Source: Pseudo-nitzschia pungens (Eukaryota; Bacillariophyta; Bacillariophyceae; Bacillariales; Bacillariaceae). Taken from it: a DNA stretch of 64,000 nucleotides. This document shows positions 38,149 through 47,736 of this stretch, one piece after another. The notes below the pieces were generated by a model. It worked only from the letters and a program-made list of their open reading frames with translations. It ran no database searches and had not been told where the DNA came from. The stretch lies in assembly GCA_037355855.1 (NCBI GenBank), contig CM074758.1, forward strand, positions 9,273,001 through 9,337,000, written 5' to 3'. The stretch's first letter is position 1. Each line of letters begins with the position of its first letter. The translations under genes were made by a program, and so were the position numbers.

Positions 38149-40626
38149 TCAGCTCCGAGTGCCCGTCGAAAGAATCTTGCACACGATGCTGCTCCGGTAG
38201 CTTCCTTCGGTGCTCGAGAGCACCACCAGCAGTGGTTGAAGGTTGCTGCTGCCTGTGTCCGTGTTGGTGCAAGTGCCAGTGCTTCGAGCGCAGTGGATCG
38301 CGTCGACCTCGTACCCATCAACATCCTGAACGTCTTGTCGTTGGCGGTGCTGGTGCGTGGCAAACATCGACTCTTTCCGGGAGACTCCCGTAGATATCGA
38401 TCGGAGCAGCCTTCCTGTGGCCAGGTGAACCTCGTCCAATATTATGGTGTCCTCGTCGGGGTCTTCCAGGAGGGCGGTGTCGCCGCCCGGGAGCGTGCAC
38501 CGGATCTTCCATCGATGGGTGTTGCTTTTGGTTTTGGCGCTGGTGCGGGCTGGAGAAAGGGCCGCCTCGGCCCGTTGCAGGCTACCGTCGGGAGACACCA
38601 TTAGGCTGCCGCTGCCGGTCCAGGAAATCGAAACTTCCTTTGGATCGCAGGAAAAGTATCGGCGCCGCACTCGACCGTACAGTATGCGGGATCCGGCGTG
38701 TTGGGGAAAGGGCATCGTGTCCGCGCGCACGCCGTCGCTCGTTTCGCTTTCGTTTTTGCGCAGGCAACAATCTATCGGCTCGAGGTTGTGCTTGGAAAAC
38801 GTGTAGTGGCGAATCGTTCCCGACGCGGAACAATCGTCGCAGTACAGGGTCAACAACACGTGACTGTTGTCTGCGTCTGCGTCTGCAGTTGTCGTTGTAG
38901 CAGCGGCAGCAGAATAGGATTTGGCAGAAGAGACTCGGTCTCGGTCATGATGGCGATGATGAACAATGCTAAGCTGACTGTGTCGGATGGTGATGACAGA
39001 GCAATCTGAGTTGGTCCAGTGTTGTTGCTGATGGAACTGGTCTTCGCCACGACGTGAAACCAGGGGGACTCGCTGCTCTCGCACCAATGCCCCGGAGGAG
39101 ATGGAGAACGTTTGGATCAAGAAATGGCTGGCGTAGTTAATACCGCTGTTGCTGCTGCTCCTGACGGTCTCCGTGTCGCTACGATCCTCATCGACGTCAC
39201 CACTTCTGTTGTAGCGAAGGATCACGATAGTTCCGGAGGACGAGCACATGGCCATCTCTTGAATGGGAGGAAGCGCCGTCTCAATGTCGGTATGGTGCGA
39301 TTGGTCCAGCACGCAAAAATGTGTGTGTCGCAGAGACCAGTGTTCCGCTGGAGAGGGGGATTGGTCCGTGGTGTGTGTCGAGGCAGGAGCCCGGGGAGGA
39401 GAGAGTTTGCAGACACTGAACCAGCAGGTTGGGGCCATGGAGGGCTCAATTGCGAAGGCAGCGGCCGGGGTACTAGAAGATGACAATACATCAACGGGAG
39501 CCGAATTCGTGTGGTCGGGGTCATGTTCGTTATCATCATCGTCGTCGGCAATCAGTTTTGCTTCGTTCTTGGGGACAAGGGAAGAAGTTACCGCGTGTCT
39601 CGAAGGCACTGGGTGTGTAACAGTATTCGAAGAGGAGGACGGGCTTGCAGAATTATTCGGAGTAGCATTGGCGCCCGAATCGGATTCACCGACGTGTTCT
39701 TCCCTTGGCTTGTGTGGACGATCTGGGTCCGGCTCCCGGCAGTAGTAGAGCACCAAGTGACCATCCTCGGTACAGAACAGGCGGAGATCGACCATTACCG
39801 GAAGGAGATCGACCATTACCGGAAGGCGGTTTGTACTACCATCACCATCACCATCACCATTACCGTTTTCGCCAATGCCCCTGCGATCGGGGATAAACTC
39901 CTTGGCATCGAGCACTGCGACGATGGCTCCGTAGGGAAAGGATACAGCTCGTGTCGTTCCTTGATCGACGCTAACGATCACGATCTGGCAATAGAGATCG
40001 TCAAAGAACGCCAGATGCCTCCGGTCCGGCAATAGGACGCTTGGTCCCTTCACGTGGCCATGGGTGGAAGCCAGCGGCACGCGGTTGGCCCGGTTCCACA
40101 ACAGGCGGGGCGGGATGGCTGCAGGAAGATCGGTGCGTTGCCTCTTGCCTCCAGAGCTTGGTTCAAAGAAAGGAGAGGATCGCTTCCTCGCGTATTCGTA
40201 CGAGTAGGGAGAGGAGGAATTCCCATTCCAAGAACGGGCACGGTATGGTTTATGAACGGACCGTTCGAGCCGATGTCTCCATCTCTTGCTTTCCAATGAC
40301 AAAGACGGCGGTGGATGTTGTACTCGTATCAGCGCTTTGGATTCGCGAGCATCGCAAGAAGACGGGGAAGCGATCGATCCCGGCTCGAAGCACTTTCGCT
40401 CTGTGTGCCGGAGAAGAGCTTCGGCGCGGTCCTCAGCGGTTCGCAAGAAAAATTTGGAAACGGAACAATAATCGAGTGGATCCAAGTACTCGGACACGCA
40501 CCAAAACGCGTCCGGTCCGAACCGCTGCAATAAGTGATTGCTGCGAGCGGACTTGGTGTTTGCTGTGTTAGCAGAGCCGCTGCCTGTGGCACCGAGTGGA
40601 GTTCCCATCTTTCTCTTCAATTTCAT
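38149..40626 (-). CDS. F-box-like protein with a probable beta-propeller-type C-terminal region
   Basis: The ATG at 40626 gives 825 residues in one exon. Near the N-terminus (about residues 33-75) FGPDAFWCVSEYLDPLDYCSVSKFF resembles an F-box: a hydrophobic start, the D-x-L central portion and S-x-x-C-K/F ending. The rest alternates beta-strand-like segments such as CWFSVCKLS, FLIQTFSISSGALVREQRV and LDEVHLATGRLLRSIS, suggestive of propeller blades, with Ser/Asn/Asp-rich loops between. If the F-box is real the protein would recruit substrates to an SCF ubiquitin ligase; a SKP1 gene lies 17 kb away, though linkage need not be meaningful. The F-box call is moderate and the propeller call weak. 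Confidence 0.6.
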   Translation of the reverse strand: MKLKRKMGTPLGATGSGSANTANTKSARSNHLLQRFGPDAFWCVSEYLDPLDYCSVSKFFLRTAEDRAEALLRHTERKCFEPGSIASPSSCDARESKALIRVQHPPPSLSLESKRWRHRLERSVHKPYRARSWNGNSSSPYSYEYARKRSSPFFEPSSGGKRQRTDLPAAIPPRLLWNRANRVPLASTHGHVKGPSVLLPDRRHLAFFDDLYCQIVIVSVDQGTTRAVSFPYGAIVAVLDAKEFIPDRRGIGENGNGDGDGDGSTNRLPVMVDLLPVMVDLRLFCTEDGHLVLYYCREPDPDRPHKPREEHVGESDSGANATPNNSASPSSSSNTVTHPVPSRHAVTSSLVPKNEAKLIADDDDDNEHDPDHTNSAPVDVLSSSSTPAAAFAIEPSMAPTCWFSVCKLSPPRAPASTHTTDQSPSPAEHWSLRHTHFCVLDQSHHTDIETALPPIQEMAMCSSSGTIVILRYNRSGDVDEDRSDTETVRSSSNSGINYASHFLIQTFSISSGALVREQRVPLVSRRGEDQFHQQQHWTNSDCSVITIRHSQLSIVHHRHHDRDRVSSAKSYSAAAATTTTADADADNSHVLLTLYCDDCSASGTIRHYTFSKHNLEPIDCCLRKNESETSDGVRADTMPFPQHAGSRILYGRVRRRYFSCDPKEVSISWTGSGSLMVSPDGSLQRAEAALSPARTSAKTKSNTHRWKIRCTLPGGDTALLEDPDEDTIILDEVHLATGRLLRSISTGVSRKESMFATHQHRQRQDVQDVDGYEVDAIHCARSTGTCTNTDTGSSNLQPLLVVLSSTEGSYRSSIVCKILSTGTRS

Positions 40627-41664
40627 CTTCACGAGTTGCTTTTGAAGTTGCTATACGACGAAAGCTTGTGGATTCTGTGGTATGATGAAGAAGAAGTGCT
40701 GTTGAGTGCAGACGATGGGTAACCTAGGACGAATGGACAGACCGCGACAAGGAATCCAACAATGAATGCTGACGGATTGTGGACCTCTAGAGTGAGTGAC
40801 TGAGGGAGAGATCGTATCCGTTCAGTTGTATAGCAGGTATGTTGTATCATACGATGCAAATCCAAATCGCTATCTCTCCTTTTGACGCTGTACTCGTACT
40901 GGGACACGAGAGTGCACAGTGTAGATGAATTGCAGTTAGGAAAATCATTTTTCTTTTGTGGTATCGAATGAAAGTATCGTAGAACTAAGAATTAAGTAGT
41001 CATCGGAAGATTGACATTTTGCGGATGGATTGAAATTTGGGCCTCCGAAAACGACTTATAATTGTCATTACTTAAGGGTATGTTGAATCGATCATGTCTG
41101 AATCCCTCATCAATTCTTCTATAGAAGACCGGGTCTCCAAGAAAAACATTGTTCGTGTATAACTATGTGGAAAGTGGATGCAATTTGTTTTTACAACGAT
41201 ACTAATCCTCTTCCGAAATACTGGGGGGCTAGAATATCATTCTATCCGTGACGATAAAGTGATCCATTAAATGAAGCTTTGTCATCAATGACAATATGGA
41301 GATGTCAATGAAAATGATGCAGTATATAACGAAAATTACTAGATAAATAATACCATGATTTTAAGATAACCTCAATGAAAAATATTTAAAGAAAATTACA
41401 TCCTTTTTTTCTACGGCAGAGGACTCATGCTATTTCAGCGCAGGCCTTTGAGAAAACTATCAAACTGCATGCATATTGAAATAAGGTTACGAAAAAAGAT
41501 CTCGTTGTTCCCCTTATATCAGCACCACCTGTACACATCGGGACCAAAAAAAGCATACTTATGCCTCTTATTAAGTAAATTTAATTGGAATTGTTTTTGA
41601 AGGATGGCTTATCGTAAAAGCGGTGCTGTTTGATAATATTCTTTCCCCAGTTCTTTTATCTCAG

Positions 41665-41910
41665 ATGAGTTGGCCATATCATTCTAAAGTCAACTCATGC
41701 AAAGATATTGTTTGTGTTCCTTATCTAGGGCAAAAGCATCTATCTGACGTACAAGTAAGGTTTCACCCTTACAACAAGCGAGCCTTACACGTAAATGTTC
41801 AGAAAAATCAAAATCACTTGGAGGAGTATTTTTTGTCATACGGTTTACTTATGCACGAACCCTATGCGTTAGCTGTCTGCCCTTCCTCAAATTCGATCGG
41901 AATGACGTAA
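41665..41910 (+). CDS. Small hypothetical frame, doubtful
   Basis: An 81-codon frame from ATG 41665 (MSWPYHSKVNSCKDIVCVPY) stops at 41910. Composition is protein-like, but it is isolated in AT-rich DNA and I recognise no family. An acceptor-like CTTTCCCCAG lies just upstream at 41650, so it could be a terminal exon. Confidence 0.25.
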   Translation: MSWPYHSKVNSCKDIVCVPYLGQKHLSDVQVRFHPYNKRALHVNVQKNQNHLEEYFLSYGLLMHEPYALAVCPSSNSIGMT

Positions 41911-42263
41911 TTTTTTTCTAACAAAAAGACAGCTCAAAAGTCTTATCGTACTATCAGCATTAACGATAAGAGTGCGCACTTGTGCGAATTAGAACAGTCA
42001 GCACAGACCAGCAGTGCACACAACATTACACAACAACAATCATCAAAACAACAACAAGACTATGTGAACAAAAAGTATTTTTGTTCTTGTTACTACTAGT
42101 ACGAGGAGTAATCTTAACCTTACTTGCTGCAAGCGAGCGACCAGCATGAGAGAAAGAAATGCACAGCCTCGTGGCTGGTACTAGTAACTGATTTCTGGGA
42201 CCAGATTATTGCTGAAGACTACTCTACTACTAGTAATCTTACGACTACTACTATCATCAAAAA

Positions 42264-42765
42264 TACTACGGAATTCCTATCAACTGATCCCCTCCCCCAT
42301 TTTTAATCTCCTTTACTCGGGAGTTTAGGGCATTTTGACCTTCATCTGATGGTACATTTTTCTACTGGAGTCTACTACACGACTCGGTCATTTCCCAGAA
42401 AGAAAATCTGGTACTAATTTTCTACACAAATTCATGTACATATTAGGCTACAACTCCTCCTTACCATGGTGATTGAATTGGAAGCAGTTGCAATAGACTT
42501 GAAGCCATACCACCTATGTCCATCCAACCCTTGTGCCCAGAGTTGGTTTATCTGGTGTTATCAAGTCAAGATTGGTTGAGTAGGAGCCAGCCAAAATGTA
42601 ATTTTGAACAATATCCTGTAGAATTAGTACGGTACTGGAGAGATTTCTCAACGAGTTGCCTAGGAGCTGCTCTGTAGAGCCGTGTAGAAAAATCTACTAC
42701 CAGACGAAGGTCGAGTAAAGGAGATTAAAATTGCGGGGGGATCAGCTGATAGGAATTCCGTAGTA
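42264..42765. mobile_element. MITE-like element with ~100-bp imperfect terminal inverted repeats
   Basis: The ends begin TACTACGGAATTCCTATCA and are inverted copies of each other. Arms (42264-42386 and about 42668-42765) match through the CTGATCCCC, TTTAATCTCCTTTACTCG and GACCTTC...TTTTTCTAC blocks; the left arm has a 17-bp insertion. No coding frame is inside. The same terminal sequence occurs at 51112-51212. Confidence 0.75.
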
Positions 42766-43508
42766 AGCCTTACTACGAAGTAAGCTTACGTAAGGTTACC
42801 ACAGCAAATCTTACTTCGTACTACCGTAGTACTTGTTGTAATAATGGTAATCTTCCTACGTACCGTACCACTGCTCAGTTTTGGACAAGTGACCTAAGTT
42901 TCAGTCCCGTCGTGAAGATGCGATTCCCGTCCCCACGTAACAGTTACCCAGTTACCGTGGCTAGTAAAGTTTCTACCGTAACCCTACAGTTAGCCGCAGC
43001 GTCGGATCCTTCTCCATAAGTGTACATGGACTATCGATGTATGACCATCGAGCCATGGGAATCCACGGGAATCTTGGTGCTCCTCATTCTCCCATGTGGT
43101 CGCGCTGCGTGCCATTATTCCAAGAAACCCAGTCGTATTTTCGTGTCACAAATGTGTCGCAGTTTGAGACTGTTATGCATCGGAAAGTGTATCCGTTGGG
43201 ATGGGTGCACGTTAGAACAAAATTTCATCTCAATTTTTCCATCACACGAATGTTCGGTCGTTCCAAACAAGTGGGATCCTTTGCAAGAGACAACACTCCC
43301 ACCTCGAACTCATCTCAATTTATGGCTCGTTAGACGTCTCCTCTGTCGTTCTCGAACGAAACATAGTAATCCTCTGGACCCGATACCGGTGAAAAAGACA
43401 TACCAAGATAGAGGTATCTACCGACCTCATCACCCCATCTACCTGCTGCAAAAGACATTAGACAAACGGAAAGCAGGAAGCGTTGTGGTTTGTTACAGGA
43501 GAGTACAC

Positions 43509-44567
43509 ATGGCGCCCAAAACAATTGCCATTCATAGGCACAAGGTGGATCCAGTGTCTCCTATTGCGGTCCGGAAGGATGACTTTCCGAAGAGCAAGCA
43601 GGCCTCGTCTCGAGATCGACCGACATCCAAGCTAGCGGTACCTTCGATGGCGTCGTCCGGCAGATCCGTTGCTACGCAGGAATCCGACTTGGATGAGCTG
43701 AAAAGCAAATACGAAGAAACGATCCAGCAGATGGAAAAGATGAAGCGTGAAAATGGCGAAAACAACAAGAGATTGATCGAAATGAGTGGATTGGTCAAGA
43801 GTTTGCAAGACATTCCGATAGGCTATGACAAGGCGGATGGCAACGCGTTCCTCAACGTTCAACGGAAGATAGAAGCGATTCAATTTGAAATGAAACAGGC
43901 CAAGAAACGCTACGATGAGCTGAGAGATGAAAAGACGTTCCAAACTGACACCATCAAGGCACAGGAATCACACATTAAAGCCATGGAAACCCAAATCCAG
44001 CTCTTAAACGAACGCCTGGAACGTGAACAATCCGACCAGCAGGAACAGCAAAAGCAAACGGAAGAAGAACAAAAGGCTACCACGGACGAACTTGAGCAAC
44101 AAATCATGTTGCAAGACATGGAAATCATGAATCTCATGGGAGAAATCGATAATCTCCGAAAGCGTGACAAGGTCCATCTGCACAATGAAAAGAAAGAACC
44201 TAGTAAAATCGGTGAGGACATAAAATTACTCGAGGTCAACAACGCCGCAAAGTATGCCGAAATCAAGAAGATGGAAGAAAAATTGGCGAGGATGCGCGAG
44301 GAACAACGAGAACAGAAAATGCACCAGCAAAGTTTCCTGAAGCAACAATCGGAGGAACGCTCTGGGTTTGTATTGCAGCCCACGGCCACAACTTTCGCCG
44401 AAATCAGCAAGTTGGAAGAAGACATGGCAACTTTGCGACTGGAGCAGGAAAAGACGAATATATTTAATACCACTGCGGAAACTGAAGCTTCCACCGGAAA
44501 AAAACCTCCCCTGAACCGACGACGAACTTCACAGCCATGGAGTTGCGATCTCGCTTGGCAAGGATAG
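43509..44567 (+). CDS. Coiled-coil protein, N-terminal part
   Basis: ATG 43509 (MAPKTIAIHRHKVDP) begins a 352-residue frame. After a basic, Ser-rich head (residues 1-60) it is coiled coil throughout: LDELKSKYEETIQQMEKMKR, then EFEMKQAKKRYDELRDE-like heptads and a Gln/Glu-rich stretch (SDQQEQQKQTEEEQKATTDE). The frame ends at 44567 after SQPWSCDLAWQG, an unlikely coiled-coil terminus. The next frame (+1) is immediately open with coding-like sequence, so this is probably the N-terminal part of one gene continuing to 47167. Confidence 0.65.
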   Translation: MAPKTIAIHRHKVDPVSPIAVRKDDFPKSKQASSRDRPTSKLAVPSMASSGRSVATQESDLDELKSKYEETIQQMEKMKRENGENNKRLIEMSGLVKSLQDIPIGYDKADGNAFLNVQRKIEAIQFEMKQAKKRYDELRDEKTFQTDTIKAQESHIKAMETQIQLLNERLEREQSDQQEQQKQTEEEQKATTDELEQQIMLQDMEIMNLMGEIDNLRKRDKVHLHNEKKEPSKIGEDIKLLEVNNAAKYAEIKKMEEKLARMREEQREQKMHQQSFLKQQSEERSGFVLQPTATTFAEISKLEEDMATLRLEQEKTNIFNTTAETEASTGKKPPLNRRRTSQPWSCDLAWQG

Positions 44568-44985
44568 CATCCTCGACGGAGACAAGCAGAGGGATGCAGA
44601 GTTGGAAGTTGTAGCAAACAACGACATCACTTACGATGAACCCTCGCCTCCACAAACCGCTCCCCAAGAACAGAAGTCATTGAATCTACCGATTTTGCAA
44701 GCGAAAAAGGACGTGGTTGTGCAATCAGCTAGAAAGCCAAATGGATCAAGTGCATTTAATACGAGTGACCCGTCTCACCCTGGCGCTTCTAGTCAGAACT
44801 CTCAGTGTGACGATTCCATTTTTGGAGAGAGCGTGGAAGAAGCAGAAGAACCCATGACTTTGCAGTGTGGTCCTTTGGACTGTTCTCCTTTGGATAAGAC
44901 ACAAGAACCCATTCCACGACTCGGAGGAAAAGGATCACTCGGATACTTCCGTGACGGAGGGATCAACAATGTCGTCTCCAGATGA
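44516..44985 (+). other. Middle segment of the coiled-coil locus, in a different frame
   Basis: Frame +1 relative to the N-terminal part is open from about 44516 to 44985 and encodes LGKDSILDGDKQRDAELEVV and a Ser/Pro/Gln-rich linker (EPSPPQTAPQEQKSLNLP). It closes just as the third frame becomes coding. It looks like real coding sequence out of frame with both neighbours. Confidence 0.5.
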
Positions 44986-47167
44986 ATGCGACACGTCACA
45001 AGATGATGATTGCGAGACCTACGGATCATCTAGTGTCAGTGAACACTCAAGTAAGGAAAGAAAGGTTGAGCTCCACCATTCAGACGATGGCAGCATCGAA
45101 GCCATTGAAGTGGGCTCGCGGCGAGAGTTGAGAACGGTGAAGAGTGAGGCAACGGATGAAGGAGCGTCCGACAATGAATCATCCGTGGGATGCTCAAGTG
45201 CCGAATCTACGAATGGAGATTCTTCAAACGATAGCTCGTTTGGTGAATATACTAGTGGAGAGTCCACAAGGACGGAGTCTCGAAGCATTCTGGAACAAAT
45301 TCCGGAAGAAGGAGAAGAATTGGAAGAGTCTGATTCAGAATGGGGTGAAGGTAATGATTCAGTAAGCTTAGCAAGAACCAGAGAAGAGCAAGTCGAGGAC
45401 CTGCTCTTAGAAAAGCAACTAAAAGATGCGCTAGACAAGTACGAAAAACTCATGGCAGATTACAATGGCTTTGTCTCAAAGTCAGAGGCAAAAATGAAGA
45501 ATCTAGAAGAGGAAAACAAGAAACTGCGAAATTCACCAAATACATCTTCCAAGTTTGGTACGTTCGAAACTGTCATCAAAGATTCCGATGACAAAAAACG
45601 TGCGAAACGCCTCAAGAGCGAAAACAAAATGCTGCTAAAGAACATGGAAAAACAAAACGACATCATGATGCAGACGGAGAGCAAGTACGAACAACTCAAA
45701 CAGGAACACTCGGTGATCGTTGAGGAACTAGAGCAGAAAAAGAAACGTTACGATCAGCTCGCAATGGAATTTACCGATCTCACCGATCGTAGCATGGATG
45801 TGAAGAGTTATGCTCGGCTCGAGGCATTACATCAGGCTGTTGTGATGAAACTAGCTGACATAGGCGAGGAGAACGACAAACTGGAAAGAGAAAGGGATAG
45901 AGCAGTCGATCTACTCGAAAGCAAAAACATTCAAATACGGGCGTTTGACCAGGCTATTGCGGAATCAAACAAGGTCGAGACGGACTTGAAAATTTTGCAA
46001 GAAGTTCACGAGGAAACTGTCTCGGAGTTGCAAAATCTTGCAGATCAGTACAAGGAGCTGAAACACCTGCACGATAAAGAAACCGAGAATGCAGAAAACA
46101 TTGAAGCTCTTCAACACGAATACGCCAGGGCAATGGCGGAAATGGAGATCTTGAAGAAATCAAACGCAGAACTCTCTGGCATCGATTCGAAACTCAACGA
46201 ATCAGAAGTCAGAGTAACCGTGCTAGAAGGAGAATTGAAGAAATCAAAGGAAGATTTCATGACTGTGAAGAAAAAGTCCAGTGCCAGACAAGGGCAGTTG
46301 AGGGATGTCATTGCTCAATACAAAAAGTTGAAGCAAGAGCACTCCGATACATGTGCCAAGTTATCGCATCTCGAAATCGCAATCAATGGTAGTGATAACG
46401 AAGTTGCTATCAAGGAAATGAGGAAAATGGAGGATGCCTTAGAGCAGGCGAAGAAAAATTCTCAGGAAGCGATCGAAGCCAAGGAAGCTCGTGAAGGCGA
46501 CATGCGAATTGTGTTGGAGCATTATGAAAAACTAAAAGCGAAGTTTGATAAGCTCCAGGAAAAGTACGACGGTCTTGCTGAGGCGACAAGGTACCACTCT
46601 GAAAAGCCTGTAGATGGAGAGGAAAAGAAGGAAGACGTGGACTCGTCAGATGGGGACTACAAGCAGGTTGAAGCCGAGGAACTTGAAAAACTTTTGAAAG
46701 AGTCCAAAAAATCGTTGACCGGGAAAGAAGAGGAGATCAACAAGGCATCGGAAGAGCTCGAAGCAGCAAGAGAGCAAATTAAAGAACTCGAAGCCGATAA
46801 GGAGCAACTGCAGGTAGAACTATCAACTACGAAGTCCGAACTTTTGCTGGCACGCCGAGAAGCTAACAAGGCGGTAGAACGCAAAGACAACGGACAGGAT
46901 CATTTGCGAACAGCAATTGCCGATCACCACCGGCTTCAACAGACGTATTCCAGCCTGCAGAAAAAGTTCGAAGGAGTACAGGCCGAACTTGACATAACCA
47001 AGCAACAGGTCAAAGCACACGAGCAGGCAGAGAAACAGGCACGCAAACGTGCTACTACTGTCCACACTCAGTACAAAAAGCTCCAGGAAGACCATGACGT
47101 GGTGGTTGAGCGATTGGAAAAACTCAAGATCGAAATGACAATTTCCCGTACCGATTCGAAAGAGTAA
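44970..47167 (+). CDS. Coiled-coil protein, C-terminal part or separate gene
   Basis: From ATG 44970 (MSSPDECDTSQDDDCE) the frame gives 732 residues. A Ser/Glu-rich acidic head (about residues 1-135) is followed by uninterrupted coiled coil to the end. Repeated phrases of the type LRDVIAQYKKLKQEHSDTCA, MRIVLEHYEKLKAKFDKL, LRTAIADHHRLQQTYSSL and THTQYKKLQEDHDVVVE are spaced through the rod and match those in the protein at 22512-25376, so the two are probably paralogues. No other domain is seen; a cytoskeletal or scaffold role is inference. If the two frame breaks upstream are assembly errors, the full protein would be about 1,220 residues starting at 43509. Confidence 0.7.
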
Positions 47168-47736
47168 AATAATGATGGATGAATATTTCGTGAATGAGTA
47201 GATAACCGTCCTTTCGTTGATCAATAATGCAGGAATAGAGATGATAAACTTGTGCCAAAAGTACTACCGCAATTAGTAAGAAGTAATGATTGTTTTTTTT
47301 AAGACTAAAAAATTCTAGATTTACGGCAAAGTCGATAGCTAGTTTTGAACAATTCAGGCTCTATGATGGTGTAGCAATTGGCAAGCGGATGAATTAAAAA
47401 CTCTGGCGTTCAACTTCTGTTTCGCCGTTGACCAGGTGTCGTTTTTCCCTTGACCTTTCAATCATAACTCTCTATGATAAGGGATCATTCAAAATTATTC
47501 CACAGCATACTTTCATGATTCAATTTTGTTTCTAGTACAAAGACTAAGTGCTAGGAAGAGAGCTTGACGCAAGGTTTTAGGAACCGTTCCGTCAGAACTT
47601 TTTATTATTGGTGCCGAATAAATAAATAAATTTTCTTGACGGAAGAATGTTGGCTTTTCGTGGACAGAGCAATACCGTGTGGTTTCTATTAGGATTTGTG
47701 CAATATTGTACATGATTTGATTTGTAGAGCATTCAT
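47168..47736. other. Convergent intergenic region
   Basis: A 570-bp AT-rich spacer between convergent genes. A poly-T run is at 47292. No gene is supported. Confidence 0.5.

Larger units (their letters stand above)
40627..43508. other. AT-rich intergenic region with an inverted-repeat element
   Basis: It holds a low-confidence frame at 41665-41910, the 502-bp element at 42264-42765 and GTAAGGTTAC-type motifs at 42108-42125 and 42765-42850. The frame of the next gene is open upstream of its ATG from about 43020 but uses a GTG and reads as noncoding. Confidence 0.6.
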
